From assembly GCA_046726315.1 (NCBI GenBank), contig JBKPAG010000008.1, positions 1-64,000 of the forward strand: 64,000 bases of DNA, written 5' to 3'. The position numbers were made by a program, and so were the translations under genes. This stretch comes from JACVRX01 sp046726315. GTDB taxonomy: Bacteria; Actinomycetota; Actinomycetes; Jiangellales; Jiangellaceae. The notes beneath the pieces were generated by a model. The model saw only the letters and a list, made by a program, of their open reading frames with translations, was not told where the DNA came from and searched no databases. Positions 7,647-16,071 of this stretch are shown here, piece after piece (within the stretch, counting starts at the first letter, position 1; each line of letters begins with the position of its first letter).

Positions 7647-8249
7647 GTGCGGGAGAAGGCGCTCACGCGCGAGCAGATCCTGGAAGCGGCGGAGGACGTC
7701 CTCCGCCGCTACGGGCCGGCGAAGGCAAACGTTGTCGACGTCGCCCGCGCGCTCGGGGTCAGCCACGGGAGTGTCTACCGCCACTTCGACAGCAAGGCGG
7801 CGCTCCGCGACGCGGTCTCCGAGCGCTGGCTGGAAAGCATCTCCTCCCCCCTCGCGGCGGTCGCCCGAGAGCACGGACCGGCCGCTGAGCGCCTTCAGCG
7901 CTGGCTCGACCTTCTCGTCCGCTCGAAGCGGACGAAGGCGCTGGACGATCCCGAGCTCTTCGCCACCTACATCGAGCTCGCCGCCGAGGCACGCGGAGTC
8001 GTCAATGCGCACGTCGACACGCTCGTCGCCCAACTCGCTCGGATCGTCGGCGACGGGGTCGCGCGCGGCGAGTTCGACGCGACCGACCCGGCGGCTGCGG
8101 CGCGCGCTGTTTTCGACGCCACCTCGCGCTTCCACAACCCCGCCCATGCGGCCGAATGGTCCGGCCCCGGCGCCGATGCCGCCTACGAGGGCGTCCGAGC
8201 CCTCGTTCTTCGCGGGCTCGCGCGACAACAATCGCGCGCCGAGACCTGA
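7647..8249 (+). CDS. TetR/AcrR-family transcriptional regulator
   Basis: From a GTG at 7647 this is a 200-residue TetR protein. The N-terminal helix-turn-helix is clear (LTREQILEAAEDVLRRYG, then VVDVARALGVSHGSVYRHF and SKAALRDAV), followed by an all-helical ligand-binding and dimerisation domain of about 140 residues. It lies 13 nt downstream of the aldo/keto reductase in the same direction and likely autoregulates that operon. Codon use is strongly GC3-biased and the frame is intact, contrasting with the decayed minus-strand gene that follows. The ligand cannot be predicted. Confidence 0.8.
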   Translation: MREKALTREQILEAAEDVLRRYGPAKANVVDVARALGVSHGSVYRHFDSKAALRDAVSERWLESISSPLAAVAREHGPAAERLQRWLDLLVRSKRTKALDDPELFATYIELAAEARGVVNAHVDTLVAQLARIVGDGVARGEFDATDPAAAARAVFDATSRFHNPAHAAEWSGPGADAAYEGVRALVLRGLARQQSRAET

Positions 8250-8264
8250 CTTCCTCCAAGCCCT

Positions 8265-9330
8265 GCTGTCCGAAGTTGACCGCGACGTTTGCGCCCACGC
8301 CGGTCGCCGCACAGCGCGACCCGGCGACTTCGCGAGCTGGATCATGCCTGTTCCAGGCCGCGACATCCACGGCCGGTTTCCCGCGGTATCCCTGCAGCAA
8401 CGCGGCAGCGCCGGGCGGGTGTCGGTGAGGGGCACGAGCCGGGTGGCACGGTCGGCCAGGACGTCGGGGTCGCCACGCCGCCGAGTGCGAAGATCACGAG
8501 TGGCCCGAAGACGGGTTCCTGAACCACCGCGGCGAGCACCTCGACGTCCGGTGCGGCCATTGGCTGCACGAGAACTCCGCGCAACCGGTCACCTAAGCGT
8601 TCGGCCATGGTCCGGTAGCTTCGCCGCACAGCGTCCTCGGTTGAAAGGTCGAGGCTGACCGCGCCGACGTCCGGTTGGCGCACGACGTCGGCGACATCGG
8701 CCTTCAGGACCATCGACCCGGCTAGCTCCGCCGCAGCCTCGACGGCCTCAGCTTCGCTGGACGCCCACCGCCACTCCGGCACCGGCAAGGAGCAACTCCA
8801 TCGCCGGTGATGCCGGAAGCCAACCGCCGCGCGGGGATGCCGCCACAAAGCGCTCGATGATCCGGCGCGCCTCGGCTCGGATGATGCCGGCGAGTTCAGG
8901 GACGCGCGCGGTCGTTGCCGCCACCGTGCGTAGGACCGCCCCGCGCCAGCGCACGGGCTGCACCTTCCGGGGTGGCATAGCTGGGTACTCCGGAGCGGAC
9001 CAGCACCGTTTCGGCTTGGTCGATGGCCACGGCGACCACTGGCTTGCCAGCGTATGAGCGCATCGCCCTGCCCGAGTCGCTCAGTGCCGTGGGCACGACG
9101 GCGACCCGTGGATCTGAGGGAAGTGGTTGATGGCTGATCACCGCTAGCCCGTCGATGAGCTCCCCAAGCGTCGGTGTGGCAAATCACGCCTGCCCGCCCG
9201 AACAGGGCCTCGCGGGTGACCGCCGGGGTCGCAGCGCGGCCGTGTGGGACGCGCCGCGGATGGCAGCAGCCTGCCCGACGCGGGCGGTCGCTTTCGGATC
9301 GCGGCCGTCAGGGAGGCGGTCGCATGGCGG
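8265..9330 (-). pseudogene. ADP-forming acetyl-CoA synthetase / Pat-like acyl-CoA ligase, decayed
   Basis: Minus-strand fragments in different frames reconstruct one NDP-forming acyl-CoA synthetase in order: RGASHTAAL, VTREALFGRAGVICHTD, LGELIDGLAVISHQPLP, ARRIIERFVAASPRGGWLP, then an ATP-grasp segment with SMVLKADVADVV, DVGAVSLDLSTEDAV and LVQPMAAPDVEVL, and finally LLQGYRGKPAVDVAA. At least five frame changes separate them (near 9205, 9150, 8960, 8760 and 8490). The N-terminal CoA-binding domain is missing. The intact enzyme would interconvert acyl-CoA and free acid with ADP or GDP phosphorylation. It is convergent with the TetR gene and lies downstream of the CBS-domain gene. Confidence 0.75.
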
Positions 9331-9460
9331 CTGCACCTTGTCCCCCGGTTGCGGCAACTTCTCACGCCGTCGTCTGCGCCGGAACGGACCGACGGCGGCC
9401 CGACGGCACCGCCCAGCCACGGTTCCAGCAGCCGTGGTCGCATGTCGCGTAGCGACCGCT

Positions 9461-9909
9461 TCAGCCCCTGGGTTGGGATTGGTCTGCCCACTCCGCTGGA
9501 ATGAAGACCTCGGCGGCGGTCGGCCTGGCCAGGTCGGAGAGGTCAGTTGCCAGGTCGACCAGCAGATCATTCACCGTGATCATGCCGACGAACTCGTCAC
9601 CATCGACGACGGCCAGCCGCCGCACCGCGTGCGCGCGGAACAGCCTGAAGGCCGCATGCAGGTCGGCGTCGGCGTCGATGGTGACGACAGGACTGCTCAT
9701 CACCTTCTGCACCGCGGCGGTTGAAGCGAGATCCTGGGCCAACCCGCGGCGCACCAGGTCGCGATCGATGACGATCCCCACGAGCCGGTCTTCGTCGATC
9801 ACCGCGAGCGAGCCCACGCCCGCCGATCCATGATCACTGCCGCATCCCGAATCGGGCGCTGAGGCCGGACTCCGACGCCCGACCGGGGTAACCCGTCGAT
9901 CGCCCGCAT
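9461..9909 (-). pseudogene. CBS-domain protein (Hrp1-like) with a one-base frameshift
   Basis: Starting at ATG 9909 (preceded by GGAG), the frame reads MRAIDGLPRSGVGV, then PIRDAAVIMDRR, and then goes out of frame. One base later the other frame continues as GVGSLAVIDEDRLVGIVIDR, KVMSSPVVTIDAD, VRRLAVVDGDEFVGMITVND and ends FIPAEWADQSQPRG. Together they form a standard two-CBS protein of about 150 residues. A single missing G in the run near 9827 explains the break, which could be a real mutation or a sequencing error. CBS pairs bind adenine nucleotides; the mycobacterial relative Hrp1 is a strongly DosR-induced protein. It is downstream of, and close to, the DUF1918 gene, sharing the DosR-like box at 10183. 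A collapsed second copy lies at 3747. Confidence 0.75.
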
Positions 9910-9918
9910 GAGGACTCC

Positions 9919-10116
9919 TCAGCCAGTGGCCTGCGTACCGTGATGGACTGTGGCGTCGGGGCCGGGAAAGAACAGCGCCTCGTGGCCGGCCTCGCTCCAA
10001 CGAATGCGGTAGGGAGGCCCACCGTTGTCGCCGACCTCGAGCACTTCGCAGTCGCGGTCTGGCTCACCGACGCGGTGACTCTTGACCACGATGCGATCAC
10101 CCAGGCTGGCGCGCAT
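9919..10116 (-). CDS. DUF1918 domain protein
   Basis: A 65-residue single-domain protein. The motifs MRASLGDRIVV, HRVGEPDRDCEVLEV, GGPPYRIRW and GHEALFFPGPDATV are those of DUF1918, a small SH3-like barrel common next to DosR-regulated genes; function unknown. The ATG at 10116 has GGGAGG seven nt upstream and starts exactly at the conserved domain; a longer in-frame start (10176) adds 20 unconserved residues. The stop is 9 nt before the CBS gene start, so the two are an operon. The DosR-like box at 10183-10196 sits 66 nt upstream. Confidence 0.8.
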   Translation of the reverse strand: MRASLGDRIVVKSHRVGEPDRDCEVLEVGDNGGPPYRIRWSEAGHEALFFPGPDATVHHGTQATG

Positions 10117-10182
10117 TCGGACCTCCCTGTCCTGCTCCTGGTCTCGCGGTGTCATCATCCCGGCTGTTATCCGCACCAGCCA

Positions 10183-10196
10183 GGGCCGAAGGTCCT
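10183..10196 (-). promoter_or_regulatory. DosR-like box of the DUF1918-CBS operon
   Basis: GGGCCGAAGGTCCT on the plus strand (AGGACCTTCGGCCC toward the operon) is the best match to the island consensus. The gap to the DUF1918 ATG is 66 nt. It could also serve the plus-strand phosphodiesterase gene on the other side. Confidence 0.65.
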
Positions 10197-10415
10197 GTAT
10201 GAAATGAGGAACCAGCCCCGGGCGTGATCGATGCCTTGGCCAGTGCCAAAGTCCAAGGCCGCACCCAGGCGACCTTCTCGACGGTTTGGGCGCGATGTCA
10301 TATGGGCGTGCTCAGCTCGCCCGACGACCCGAATGCCCTGCCAGGTCGTCCGGCACGGGCTGAGGGTCAGCCCACGAGCCTCCCGCGAAGGCGGCTCACA
10401 CCCGACAATGATCAG

Positions 10416-11786
10416 GTGCAGGCTTCGCGTTACCGTTCTGGTAGGCCCGCTTCCAGCGTCCGCAAGTTGGCCACATCAGGCCCGGGAAATGTCGCCGCGT
10501 TGCCCGCGCCGTTCTTCGTCGCGCACCGTGGCATGGCCGATCTGTATCCGGAGAACACCCTGGAGGCATACCGCGGCAGCGTGGCACTCGGCGTTGACGT
10601 CGTGGAGATCGACTGTTGGCTGACCGGCGACGGGACGCTGGTGTGCCTGCACGATTCGACACTGGACCGAACCACGACGGGCTCGGGGTTTACCCACGAT
10701 CTGGAATCGGCCACGGCGACCGCCCTGAGGGTCGACGCGGGCGCCTGGTTCGCCGCCGCGTGGCCGAGCACGTTGCGAGTGCCGACGTTCACCGACGTGC
10801 TCGACGAGTTGGGCGGGCGGACGGTGCTCTGCCCGGAGGCGAAGAATGCCGGCGCCGGCCAGGCGATCGTCGACCAGCTCCTCCGCATCGGCTTGTTGGA
10901 CACAGCGATAGTTCAGTCGTTCATGCGTGCCGAGCTGGCCGGTGCGATCATCGCCGGTGGCGCCACGATGGCGTTGGCCGCGACGTCGTCATACAACGTC
11001 GCGGAATTGCGTGCTGCCGGGATCCGCTACCTGGGGTTGTCTGCCGCCCTGTCACCCAGCCTCGTGGCGCCGGCCACCGCAGCCGGGCTGGACGTGGTCG
11101 CTTGGGTCATCAAGCGCCGGGTGGACGCGGCGCCGTGGCGCTCCGCGGGCGCCGTCGGCTTCGTCTCCGGCGACCCGTTGTACCTGTCCGGCCGATCCCC
11201 GGTGCTGGTATCCGACCCGTACAGCCGACGCACGTTCTTTCACGGGCACTTGGCCAGCGCTGTCGCCAGCGACCGGGGGCAGTTTGTCCCGCCGCACGGG
11301 TGGGGGTATCTCGACACGAGCCCGGGTTACAAGGGCGCATTGCAGGGCTGGGCGTGCCCGATCAGCGGTGCCGGTTGCGGCTTCACCCTCACGCTCACCA
11401 TCGGCATCGCAGCGGCAACCACTCCCGAGGGTTGGGCTGGTGTGTTCGTCTGCGCGGTCGATGATCGGTCCTTCGACGACGCCGACCGGCCCGAACCAGG
11501 ATTGGGCGGTTATCACGTCCTGCTCCGCCAGTCCGGCAACCTCGAAGTGCACGTGGTACACCGCGGCACTACACACCTCGCCGCCTCAGCGGCGACCGCG
11601 CCGATCGAGCCCGGCGGCAGCGCGACCCTCCGGATCGACGTGACCCCGACGCAGGTTGCCATCGCCCGGGTCGACATCTCACCACCACCGGTGGTGGCCA
11701 TGACCGACGCCACCTATCGCGGCGGGTACTTCCACTTTGGACGCAGGGCCGCCGCGGTGCACTTCTCTGCCGTCACGATCACATAG
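10416..11786 (+). CDS. Glycerophosphodiester phosphodiesterase with C-terminal beta-rich domain
   Basis: The N-terminal half is a GDPD TIM barrel: FFVAHRGMADLYPENTL has the catalytic His-Arg and Glu-Asn pairs, VDVVEIDCWLTGDGTLVCLH the metal-binding Glu and Asp and second His, and VLCPEAKN the conserved Glu. The enzyme class cleaves glycerophosphodiesters to glycerol-3-phosphate and an alcohol. After about residue 265, FVPPHGWGYLDTSPGYKG begins a roughly 190-residue beta-rich module ending in GYFHFGRRAAAVHFSAVTIT, probably a jelly-roll domain. No signal peptide is seen. The start is uncertain: the frame is open from 10224 with GTG, ATG (10302), GTG (10416) and TTG (10467) candidates, none with a good ribosome-binding site. 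The next small gene follows after 8 nt. Confidence 0.75.
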   Translation: MQASRYRSGRPASSVRKLATSGPGNVAALPAPFFVAHRGMADLYPENTLEAYRGSVALGVDVVEIDCWLTGDGTLVCLHDSTLDRTTTGSGFTHDLESATATALRVDAGAWFAAAWPSTLRVPTFTDVLDELGGRTVLCPEAKNAGAGQAIVDQLLRIGLLDTAIVQSFMRAELAGAIIAGGATMALAATSSYNVAELRAAGIRYLGLSAALSPSLVAPATAAGLDVVAWVIKRRVDAAPWRSAGAVGFVSGDPLYLSGRSPVLVSDPYSRRTFFHGHLASAVASDRGQFVPPHGWGYLDTSPGYKGALQGWACPISGAGCGFTLTLTIGIAAATTPEGWAGVFVCAVDDRSFDDADRPEPGLGGYHVLLRQSGNLEVHVVHRGTTHLAASAATAPIEPGGSATLRIDVTPTQVAIARVDISPPPVVAMTDATYRGGYFHFGRRAAAVHFSAVTIT

Positions 11787-11794
11787 GAGGTCAG

Positions 11795-12139
11795 ATGCCC
11801 ACCCCCGACGGCACCGGCCCGCACGCCTCCTGCACGGGCCATGAACTCATCTCGATCGAGCGGGCCCGTCAACTCCAGGAGAAGACCATGACGGTCCAGC
11901 GTGACGACGCCGTCCACCATGTCGGCGCTCTCGCACAGGCCGCAGCCTGCTATGAGGAACAGGGCACCGAGCTACAACGACCCGTCGGCTGGCCGGGCCG
12001 TCTGGACTGGGATCCGCAACCCAACAACGTGGCCGCGCTGGTCCGAGCCGGGGCCCTGTACCAGGCCGAGATCGACCGCCTGCAGCACCGGCTGGAACGG
12101 GTGATCACCCGCATCAACCACGCCCGCGAGCGTGATTGA
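11795..12139 (+). CDS. Small hypothetical protein
   Basis: A 114-residue protein starting at an ATG with AGGAGG seven nt upstream, 8 nt after the phosphodiesterase stop, so the two form an operon. It is polar, without signal peptide or membrane segment. The C-terminal third (LVRAGALYQAEIDRLQHRLE) is predicted amphipathic helix and may be coiled coil. The N-terminal part has two Cys residues and a WPGRLDWDPQPNN stretch. I do not recognise a family. The strong ribosome-binding site, operon position and downstream terminator make it a real gene. Confidence 0.65.
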   Translation: MPTPDGTGPHASCTGHELISIERARQLQEKTMTVQRDDAVHHVGALAQAAACYEEQGTELQRPVGWPGRLDWDPQPNNVAALVRAGALYQAEIDRLQHRLERVITRINHARERD

Positions 12140-12144
12140 CACCT

Positions 12145-12184
12145 GCCGCCCGTCCCAACCCTCGTACGTGCTGGGACGGGCGGC
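12145..12184. terminator. Hairpin terminator between convergent genes
   Basis: Perfect 13-bp stem GCCGCCCGTCCCA / TGGGACGGGCGGC around a 14-nt loop, starting 5 nt after the stop of the small gene and 63 nt beyond the end of the convergent flavoprotein gene. Likely bidirectional. Confidence 0.75.
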
Positions 12185-12246
12185 CGAGGAACATCCGCCC
12201 GCTGGTTCCCGACGTGGTGACAAGATCAGAGCACGGAACGGCCGGG

Positions 12247-13456
12247 TCAAGGCAGCATCACGTGCCCGTTCTTCATCTTCCAGAGGAAGTACTTCTCGAA
12301 CGCGAGCTTCATGGCGTGGTTTTGTGGTCCGGGGATCAGCACACCGTGCTTCCGCGGCGGGAGCATCTTGTCGGCCAGGATCAGCACTCCGTTGTTGCCG
12401 GCGTCCATCACGCAAATCGCCTTGATGTCGGCGAACTCCTTGTGTTGGCTCGGTGACTGACCTTTGATCTGAGCCGCAATGTTCGAGGCCGCGACGTGAG
12501 CCATGGTCTCGGTCGGGAAGCCGGTCTTGGGGATGCCGACCGGATTCGGTGTCTGCCACGGAACGGTGACGGCGGCGGCGATGCCGACCGCGTAGATGTC
12601 GTCGAACTTCTCCGTCTGGTAGGTGTCCCGGACCTTGATGTATCCCTTCTCATCGGCGATGCCGTCGACGTTCTTGAGGAAGTCCTGCCCGACGAAAGGC
12701 GGCACCACAACGGCGTACCGGAACGGCAACTCGCGGCCGTCGGCGAGGACGACGGCGGTCCTTGTCAACGTGCCGCATTGAGACGTTGGTGATGGCGGTG
12801 ATGCCCTCCTTCTTCAGGAACATGCCGAGCAGCTGCTCGCCATGCGGTAGGCCACCGATACCGAAATGGCCGAGGAACGGCTCGCTGGTGACGTAGCTGA
12901 GCTTCACTTTCTTCTTCAGCCCTGCCTTTTTCAGCTGGTAGGCGGTGTTGAAGAGGAACTCGTACGCCGCGCCGAAACAACCGGCACCTTGGGTCGCGCC
13001 GATCACCACGTCGCCGGGCTCGTTAAGCAGACGGCGCCAGCCCTCCCCGGCATGCACCGCGTCGGCCAACGTAGTGATCGTGTAGGCGTTCCCACCAGGC
13101 CCAAGGCCAGGGACGATGTCGAAGTCGTTCCGGTATCCGGTCGCGATGACCAGGTAGTCGTAGCCATAACTGGTCCGTGGTGTGGCGACCGTCTTCGCAA
13201 CGGGGTCGATCGCGATGGCGGGTTCCAGCGCGAAGTCAACCCCATGCGCCTCGAAGGTCGGTGCGACGTCGAAGGTGATGTCCTTCGGGGCACGCTTGCC
13301 GAACGGCACCCAGATCAGCGACGGGTTGAACAGGAACTGCGGCGAGGGAGACACGACTGTCACGTCAACATCCCGCTTGAGGTCGAGCTTCACGGCGAGC
13401 GCCGCGGTGAGCCCGCCGAAGCTGCTGCCCAGGACGACGACCTTCTTACGCGACAC
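12247..13456 (-). pseudogene. Sulfide:quinone oxidoreductase-like FAD protein with one frameshift
   Basis: The GTG at 13456 follows GGGAGGTG. The N-terminal part has the FAD dinucleotide fold (KKVVVLGSSFGGLTAALAV), DYLVIATGYRNDFD and a second nucleotide-binding region (VVIGATQGAGCFGAAYEF). It continues to NVSMRHVDKD near 12765, where one extra base shifts the frame. The other frame resumes at TAVVLADGRELPF and runs through GFPTETMAHVAASNI to KNGHVMLP. The reconstructed protein is about 400 residues, normal for NAD(P)/FAD-dependent SQR or NDH-2-like enzymes that pass electrons to quinone. A single-base difference is also compatible with a sequencing error. The DosR-like box at 13522 lies 65 nt upstream. 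Confidence 0.75.
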
Positions 13457-13521
13457 CTCGAACACCTCCCGAACCCATGCACACCTAGTCCAAGGTTCGG
13501 TCCCGGGCGACTCTGCGTGTA

Positions 13522-13535
13522 GGGCCAAAGGTCAT
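13522..13535 (-). promoter_or_regulatory. DosR-like box of the SQR-like gene
   Basis: GGGCCAAAGGTCAT on the plus strand differs from the box at 10183 at two positions. The gap to the GTG at 13456 is 65 nt, the standard spacing in this island. Confidence 0.6.
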
Positions 13536-13586
13536 GTCATTGCCGCGCACCGCCATAAATTGGTTCGCTGGCTGCACGAATCGACC

Positions 13587-13870
13587 TCACGACCGGAAGG
13601 TGAACTCGATCGTGTCGCCGGGTCGTATGAGGGCCACCTCGCCACCCGCAACCGCAACGGACGGCCCGTGTCGTGATCGGGATGAGCGCAGATTCGAACG
13701 CGCTCGTCGCCGATCCCATGTCGTCACCAGTTGTCCGCGGTAGACGATGTCAAACTCCAGCGACCCCAGCTCCGGCGGCCAGTATGGGTTGATCCAGAGG
13801 GTGTCACTCAGGAGCTTGATCCCGGCGAAACAGCGTTGCAGCCACCCTTCAAGAGGTAGCCCGATGCTCA
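13587..13870 (-). pseudogene. Remnant of a GH65-type C-terminal domain (OtsB1-like)
   Basis: The minus strand reads LEGWLQRCFAGIKLLSDTLW, then INPYWPPELGSLEFDIVYRG, and later VAVAGGEVALIRPGDTIEFT. This is the order of motifs at the end of glycoside hydrolase family 65 proteins (LQRCYxG, LWLDPxLP, LxFxLxYRG, xxLxPG). The catalytic barrel is missing, and the fragment overlaps the end of the flavodoxin gene. In mycobacteria the DosR-regulon protein OtsB1 carries a phosphatase-like domain plus a GH65 module, so this relic may come from such a gene. Confidence 0.6.
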
Positions 13871-14382
13871 TCGGCGGTCGCCATCGTCGAGCCGAGAACC
13901 TCGCCCCAGTGGCGGGCGCGTTCACGCTCACCATCCACGAGTGGGCCCGATGTACCTGTGACGTAGAAGCTCGCCGCCGGGACGAAAACGCGGAAGCCCA
14001 GCCGTCGCAAGCGCTTCTCGGCACCGTGGGCGGCCGATCCCGGCATCCGGGGTTTGTCGATGCGCGTATCGAATGTGGCAGCCACGACGGCGCGCGAGCC
14101 GCCGGTCAGCGCGCCGAGCCACTCGCGGAGTCCCTCCCCGGCCGACACGATCCCTCCTCCGGCCTGCTCAGCCGCCGACTCCCGGGTCCGCTCCCGGCTC
14201 ATCCCGAACGCGTGCGTGGGTCCACCGACCACGAGCAGGTCGATGTCGGCGGAGATGTCAGTTGCCGCGGAACCAACCTCCTCGAGATCCACGGCCATGC
14301 TCTTTGCCAAGCCCTCGGCCACCGCTTGGGCAACCACCTGTGTGTTGCCGAACATCGACTCGTACACCACCCGAGCGCGCAT
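13849..14382 (-). CDS. Flavodoxin-like protein
   Basis: A 177-residue flavodoxin-domain protein. RARVVYESMFGNTQVVAQAV holds the phosphate-binding loop (ESMFGNT); LLVVGGPTHAFGMSRERTR is the 60s FMN loop and AVVAATFDTRIDKP the next strand. Flavodoxins carry single electrons between redox partners at low potential. The ATG at 14382 has GGAGGTGA eight nt upstream. The DosR-like box at 14451 lies 68 nt before the start, so induction under low oxygen is likely. The gene is intact, unlike its second copy at 6177-6420. It overlaps the GH65 relic by about 20 nt at its 3' end. Confidence 0.85.
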   Translation of the reverse strand: MRARVVYESMFGNTQVVAQAVAEGLAKSMAVDLEEVGSAATDISADIDLLVVGGPTHAFGMSRERTRESAAEQAGGGIVSAGEGLREWLGALTGGSRAVVAATFDTRIDKPRMPGSAAHGAEKRLRRLGFRVFVPAASFYVTGTSGPLVDGERERARHWGEVLGSTMATADEHRATS

Positions 14383-14450
14383 CGTCGCTCACCTCCAGAA
14401 AACCGTCCTCCTGACAACTTCATCGTCGAGCCGACGCCGAACGCGGACCA

Positions 14451-14464
14451 GTGCCGAAGGTCCT
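14451..14464 (-). promoter_or_regulatory. DosR-like box of the flavodoxin gene
   Basis: GTGCCGAAGGTCCT on the plus strand is one base different from the box at 10183. The gap to the flavodoxin ATG is 68 nt. Confidence 0.6.
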
Positions 14465-14580
14465 GACCGGACGGGTATCCCTGGCGCAGGGTCCGAGTGA
14501 AAGAAGCTGGAGATCTGCTCGGCTACGGCACCTTTGTGTCCGGTCGCGTAGAAGCCGAAAATGGCCCCCCGGGTCGGTCG

Positions 14581-14685
14581 ACGGTGAACACACAACGCAA
14601 CATCGACGCCCCCGCGGCCATGGAGTTGATCGCCGCGCTAGCCGCACTTAAGCCGCAGGGCCTTGCCACGGGACACGGCCGGCCA
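14581..14685 (+). pseudogene. Possible remnant of a metallo-beta-lactamase-fold hydrolase
   Basis: A short plus-strand stretch reads NIDAPAAMELIAALAALKPQ followed by GLATGHGRP. This is the usual end of the metal-binding core of MBL-fold hydrolases (repeated A/L helix, then xxATGHGxP). Nothing upstream provides the HxHxDH motif, and the frame runs into unrelated sequence afterwards. It is probably a relic; the match is short. Confidence 0.4.
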
Positions 14686-14775
14686 CGGGGAGGGCGACTG
14701 GACCGCCACAGAGCGGCGTGCCGTTGGCCGGGAGCTCCGGCAGGCGCCTAGCGACCCGTGATCCTCCCCGCGGTC

Positions 14776-14988
14776 TCAGCGACGGAACAGCGCCACCTTC
14801 AGCGCACCGGTGTCCATTGGCCGGGAGAAGACGTCGTAGGCGTCCTGCATCTCATCCCAGGCCATACCGATGTTGGCCACGTGCCCGCCTGCTCGGCGAG
14901 GGTTGTGCACATCTCGAACGTCTCCGGCACGCCGACCGCCTCGATCGCCACGTCGCCCCGAGTCCGTCGGTGAGCGTCCTTCAGCGCG
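14776..14988 (-). pseudogene. Zinc-type alcohol dehydrogenase remnant (C-terminal part)
   Basis: Minus-strand reading gives ALKDAHRRTRGDVAIEAVGV, then PETFEMCTTLAEQAG, then after a frame change HVANIGMAWDEMQDAYDVF and a TALKVALF-like end (GALKVALFRR). These match the end of the Rossmann domain and C-terminal tail of zinc-dependent alcohol dehydrogenases (EAVGxPxTFE, GxVANxG, DAYDVF, ALKVVL). The catalytic zinc domain is absent. Its 5' boundary joins directly to the truncated nitroreductase. Confidence 0.65.
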
Positions 14989-15559
14989 CCCGGCGTAGCC
15001 GGGCATTCCGTCATCGCGCGCCGGGTGGCTAGCTCGCATCCAATGGGCAAGCTCCCGGCGGAAGGCGGAGCGGGACATCTGGACGATGTCGGCCTCGGTG
15101 ACGAGGCTCGTCAGTGCATGACGCAATTCCTCGGGGACGTCGACCGGCAGGTGTGCCGGTTGGCGATCGCTGCGAACTGCTCTTCGAGTTGTGGGTCGCG
15201 GATTGCGTTTGTCCCCATGAGTTCGACTCTGGCGAGCAGATCACCGTCCGTGCCCGCCGGCAACATGGCCACCTCGGATTCCTCGCCGGGGTGCCTGAGC
15301 CCGAGCCGCAGGTTGTACAGAGCGGCGCCGCAGCTCATGACGAGCTCACGGTCGTCGGGTCCACCACCGGCAGGCGTCGGGCGGGATCGGCGTAGATCTC
15401 GACGGCGTTCCCGTCGACGTGGAACAGCCACGGTTGGCTGTTGTGGCTACTCGGCGCAAGCACCGCGTAGCGCAACCCGAACAGCAGCAGGTCGGCCTCG
15501 CTCCCAGCGGCCGGGAACTTGGCGTCATCGACCAGCCACATCTGAAGCCGATCCGTCAT
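14989..15559 (-). pseudogene. Acg-type nitroreductase, disrupted and truncated
   Basis: ATG 15559 begins MTDRLQMWLVDDAKF and leads to YAVLAPSSHNSQPWLFHVDG, a signature of the Acg family of nitroreductase-fold proteins that are prominent DosR-regulon members. A missing base near 15355 shifts the frame (DPARRLPVVDP to DDRELVMSCGAALYNLRLGL). A second shift near 15135 separates IANRHTC from PVDVPEELRHALTSLV. The sequence continues as MSRSAFRRELAHWMRASHP and GMPGYAG, then fuses to the alcohol dehydrogenase relic. More than a third of the usual roughly 330 residues is gone. Acg proteins are thought to sequester flavin rather than reduce nitro compounds. The box at 15624 lies 64 nt upstream. Confidence 0.8.
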
Positions 15560-15623
15560 CGGATGCTCCCCGATAAGACCTTCACGAACACCCCAGTGAA
15601 CCGCTGACTCGTCGCCGTGTGCA

Positions 15624-15637
15624 GGGCCCTTCGATCC
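15624..15637 (-). promoter_or_regulatory. DosR-like box of the broken nitroreductase gene
   Basis: GGGCCCTTCGATCC differs from GGGACCTTCGACCC at two positions. The gap to the ATG at 15559 is 64 nt. The promoter has thus outlived its gene. Confidence 0.5.
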
Positions 15638-16017
15638 CGCCACCGTGGCTGATGGTTACGTGGCTGCCGCTTCGCGACCTGCACCGCAGCCGGTACGTCA
15701 GGCGCTGGGCATTGAAATTCGTAGATCGCGCGACTATCACCGACGCCGAGTTCGGCGCGTCTGCGCACCGCGCCACGGCACCCGTATGGTGGCGGCCGGG
15801 GCCAGTGCCTGGACAAACGCAATCCTCGGCGCGACGTCGACGTGCGGTTCAAACCGGCCGAGGTCGTCGGTTTGATGACAGCTTTGAGCCCCGCCCTCAC
15901 AGTCGTTCGCACTCGAGGCGATGACGCATCGTGTCTACTTCAGTTGATCGCTGTGCAGCATGCACCGGTTAGCCCCGACCGTCGCCTGCTTCAACCCGAA
16001 CGGGGTAGCATCCGCCT
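15638..16017. other. Stretch without a recognisable gene
   Basis: No frame on either strand shows a family motif, a start with a ribosome-binding site, or a terminator-like hairpin. Open frames exist on both strands but lack coding signals I would trust. Confidence 0.4.
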
Positions 16018-16071
16018 ATTCCCCTCCCCGAGACGGCTCGAGAGCTCCTCGATAGCGATGCCGTCGCGCAC

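Noticed and set aside
6587..7666. Long minus-strand open frame opposite the aldo/keto reductase
   Set aside because: Shadow of the reductase caused by GC3 bias; no motifs.
14665..14682. AGGGCCTTGCCACGGGAC as another DosR box
   Set aside because: Only loosely palindromic and lies inside the MBL-like remnant with no gene at the expected distance.
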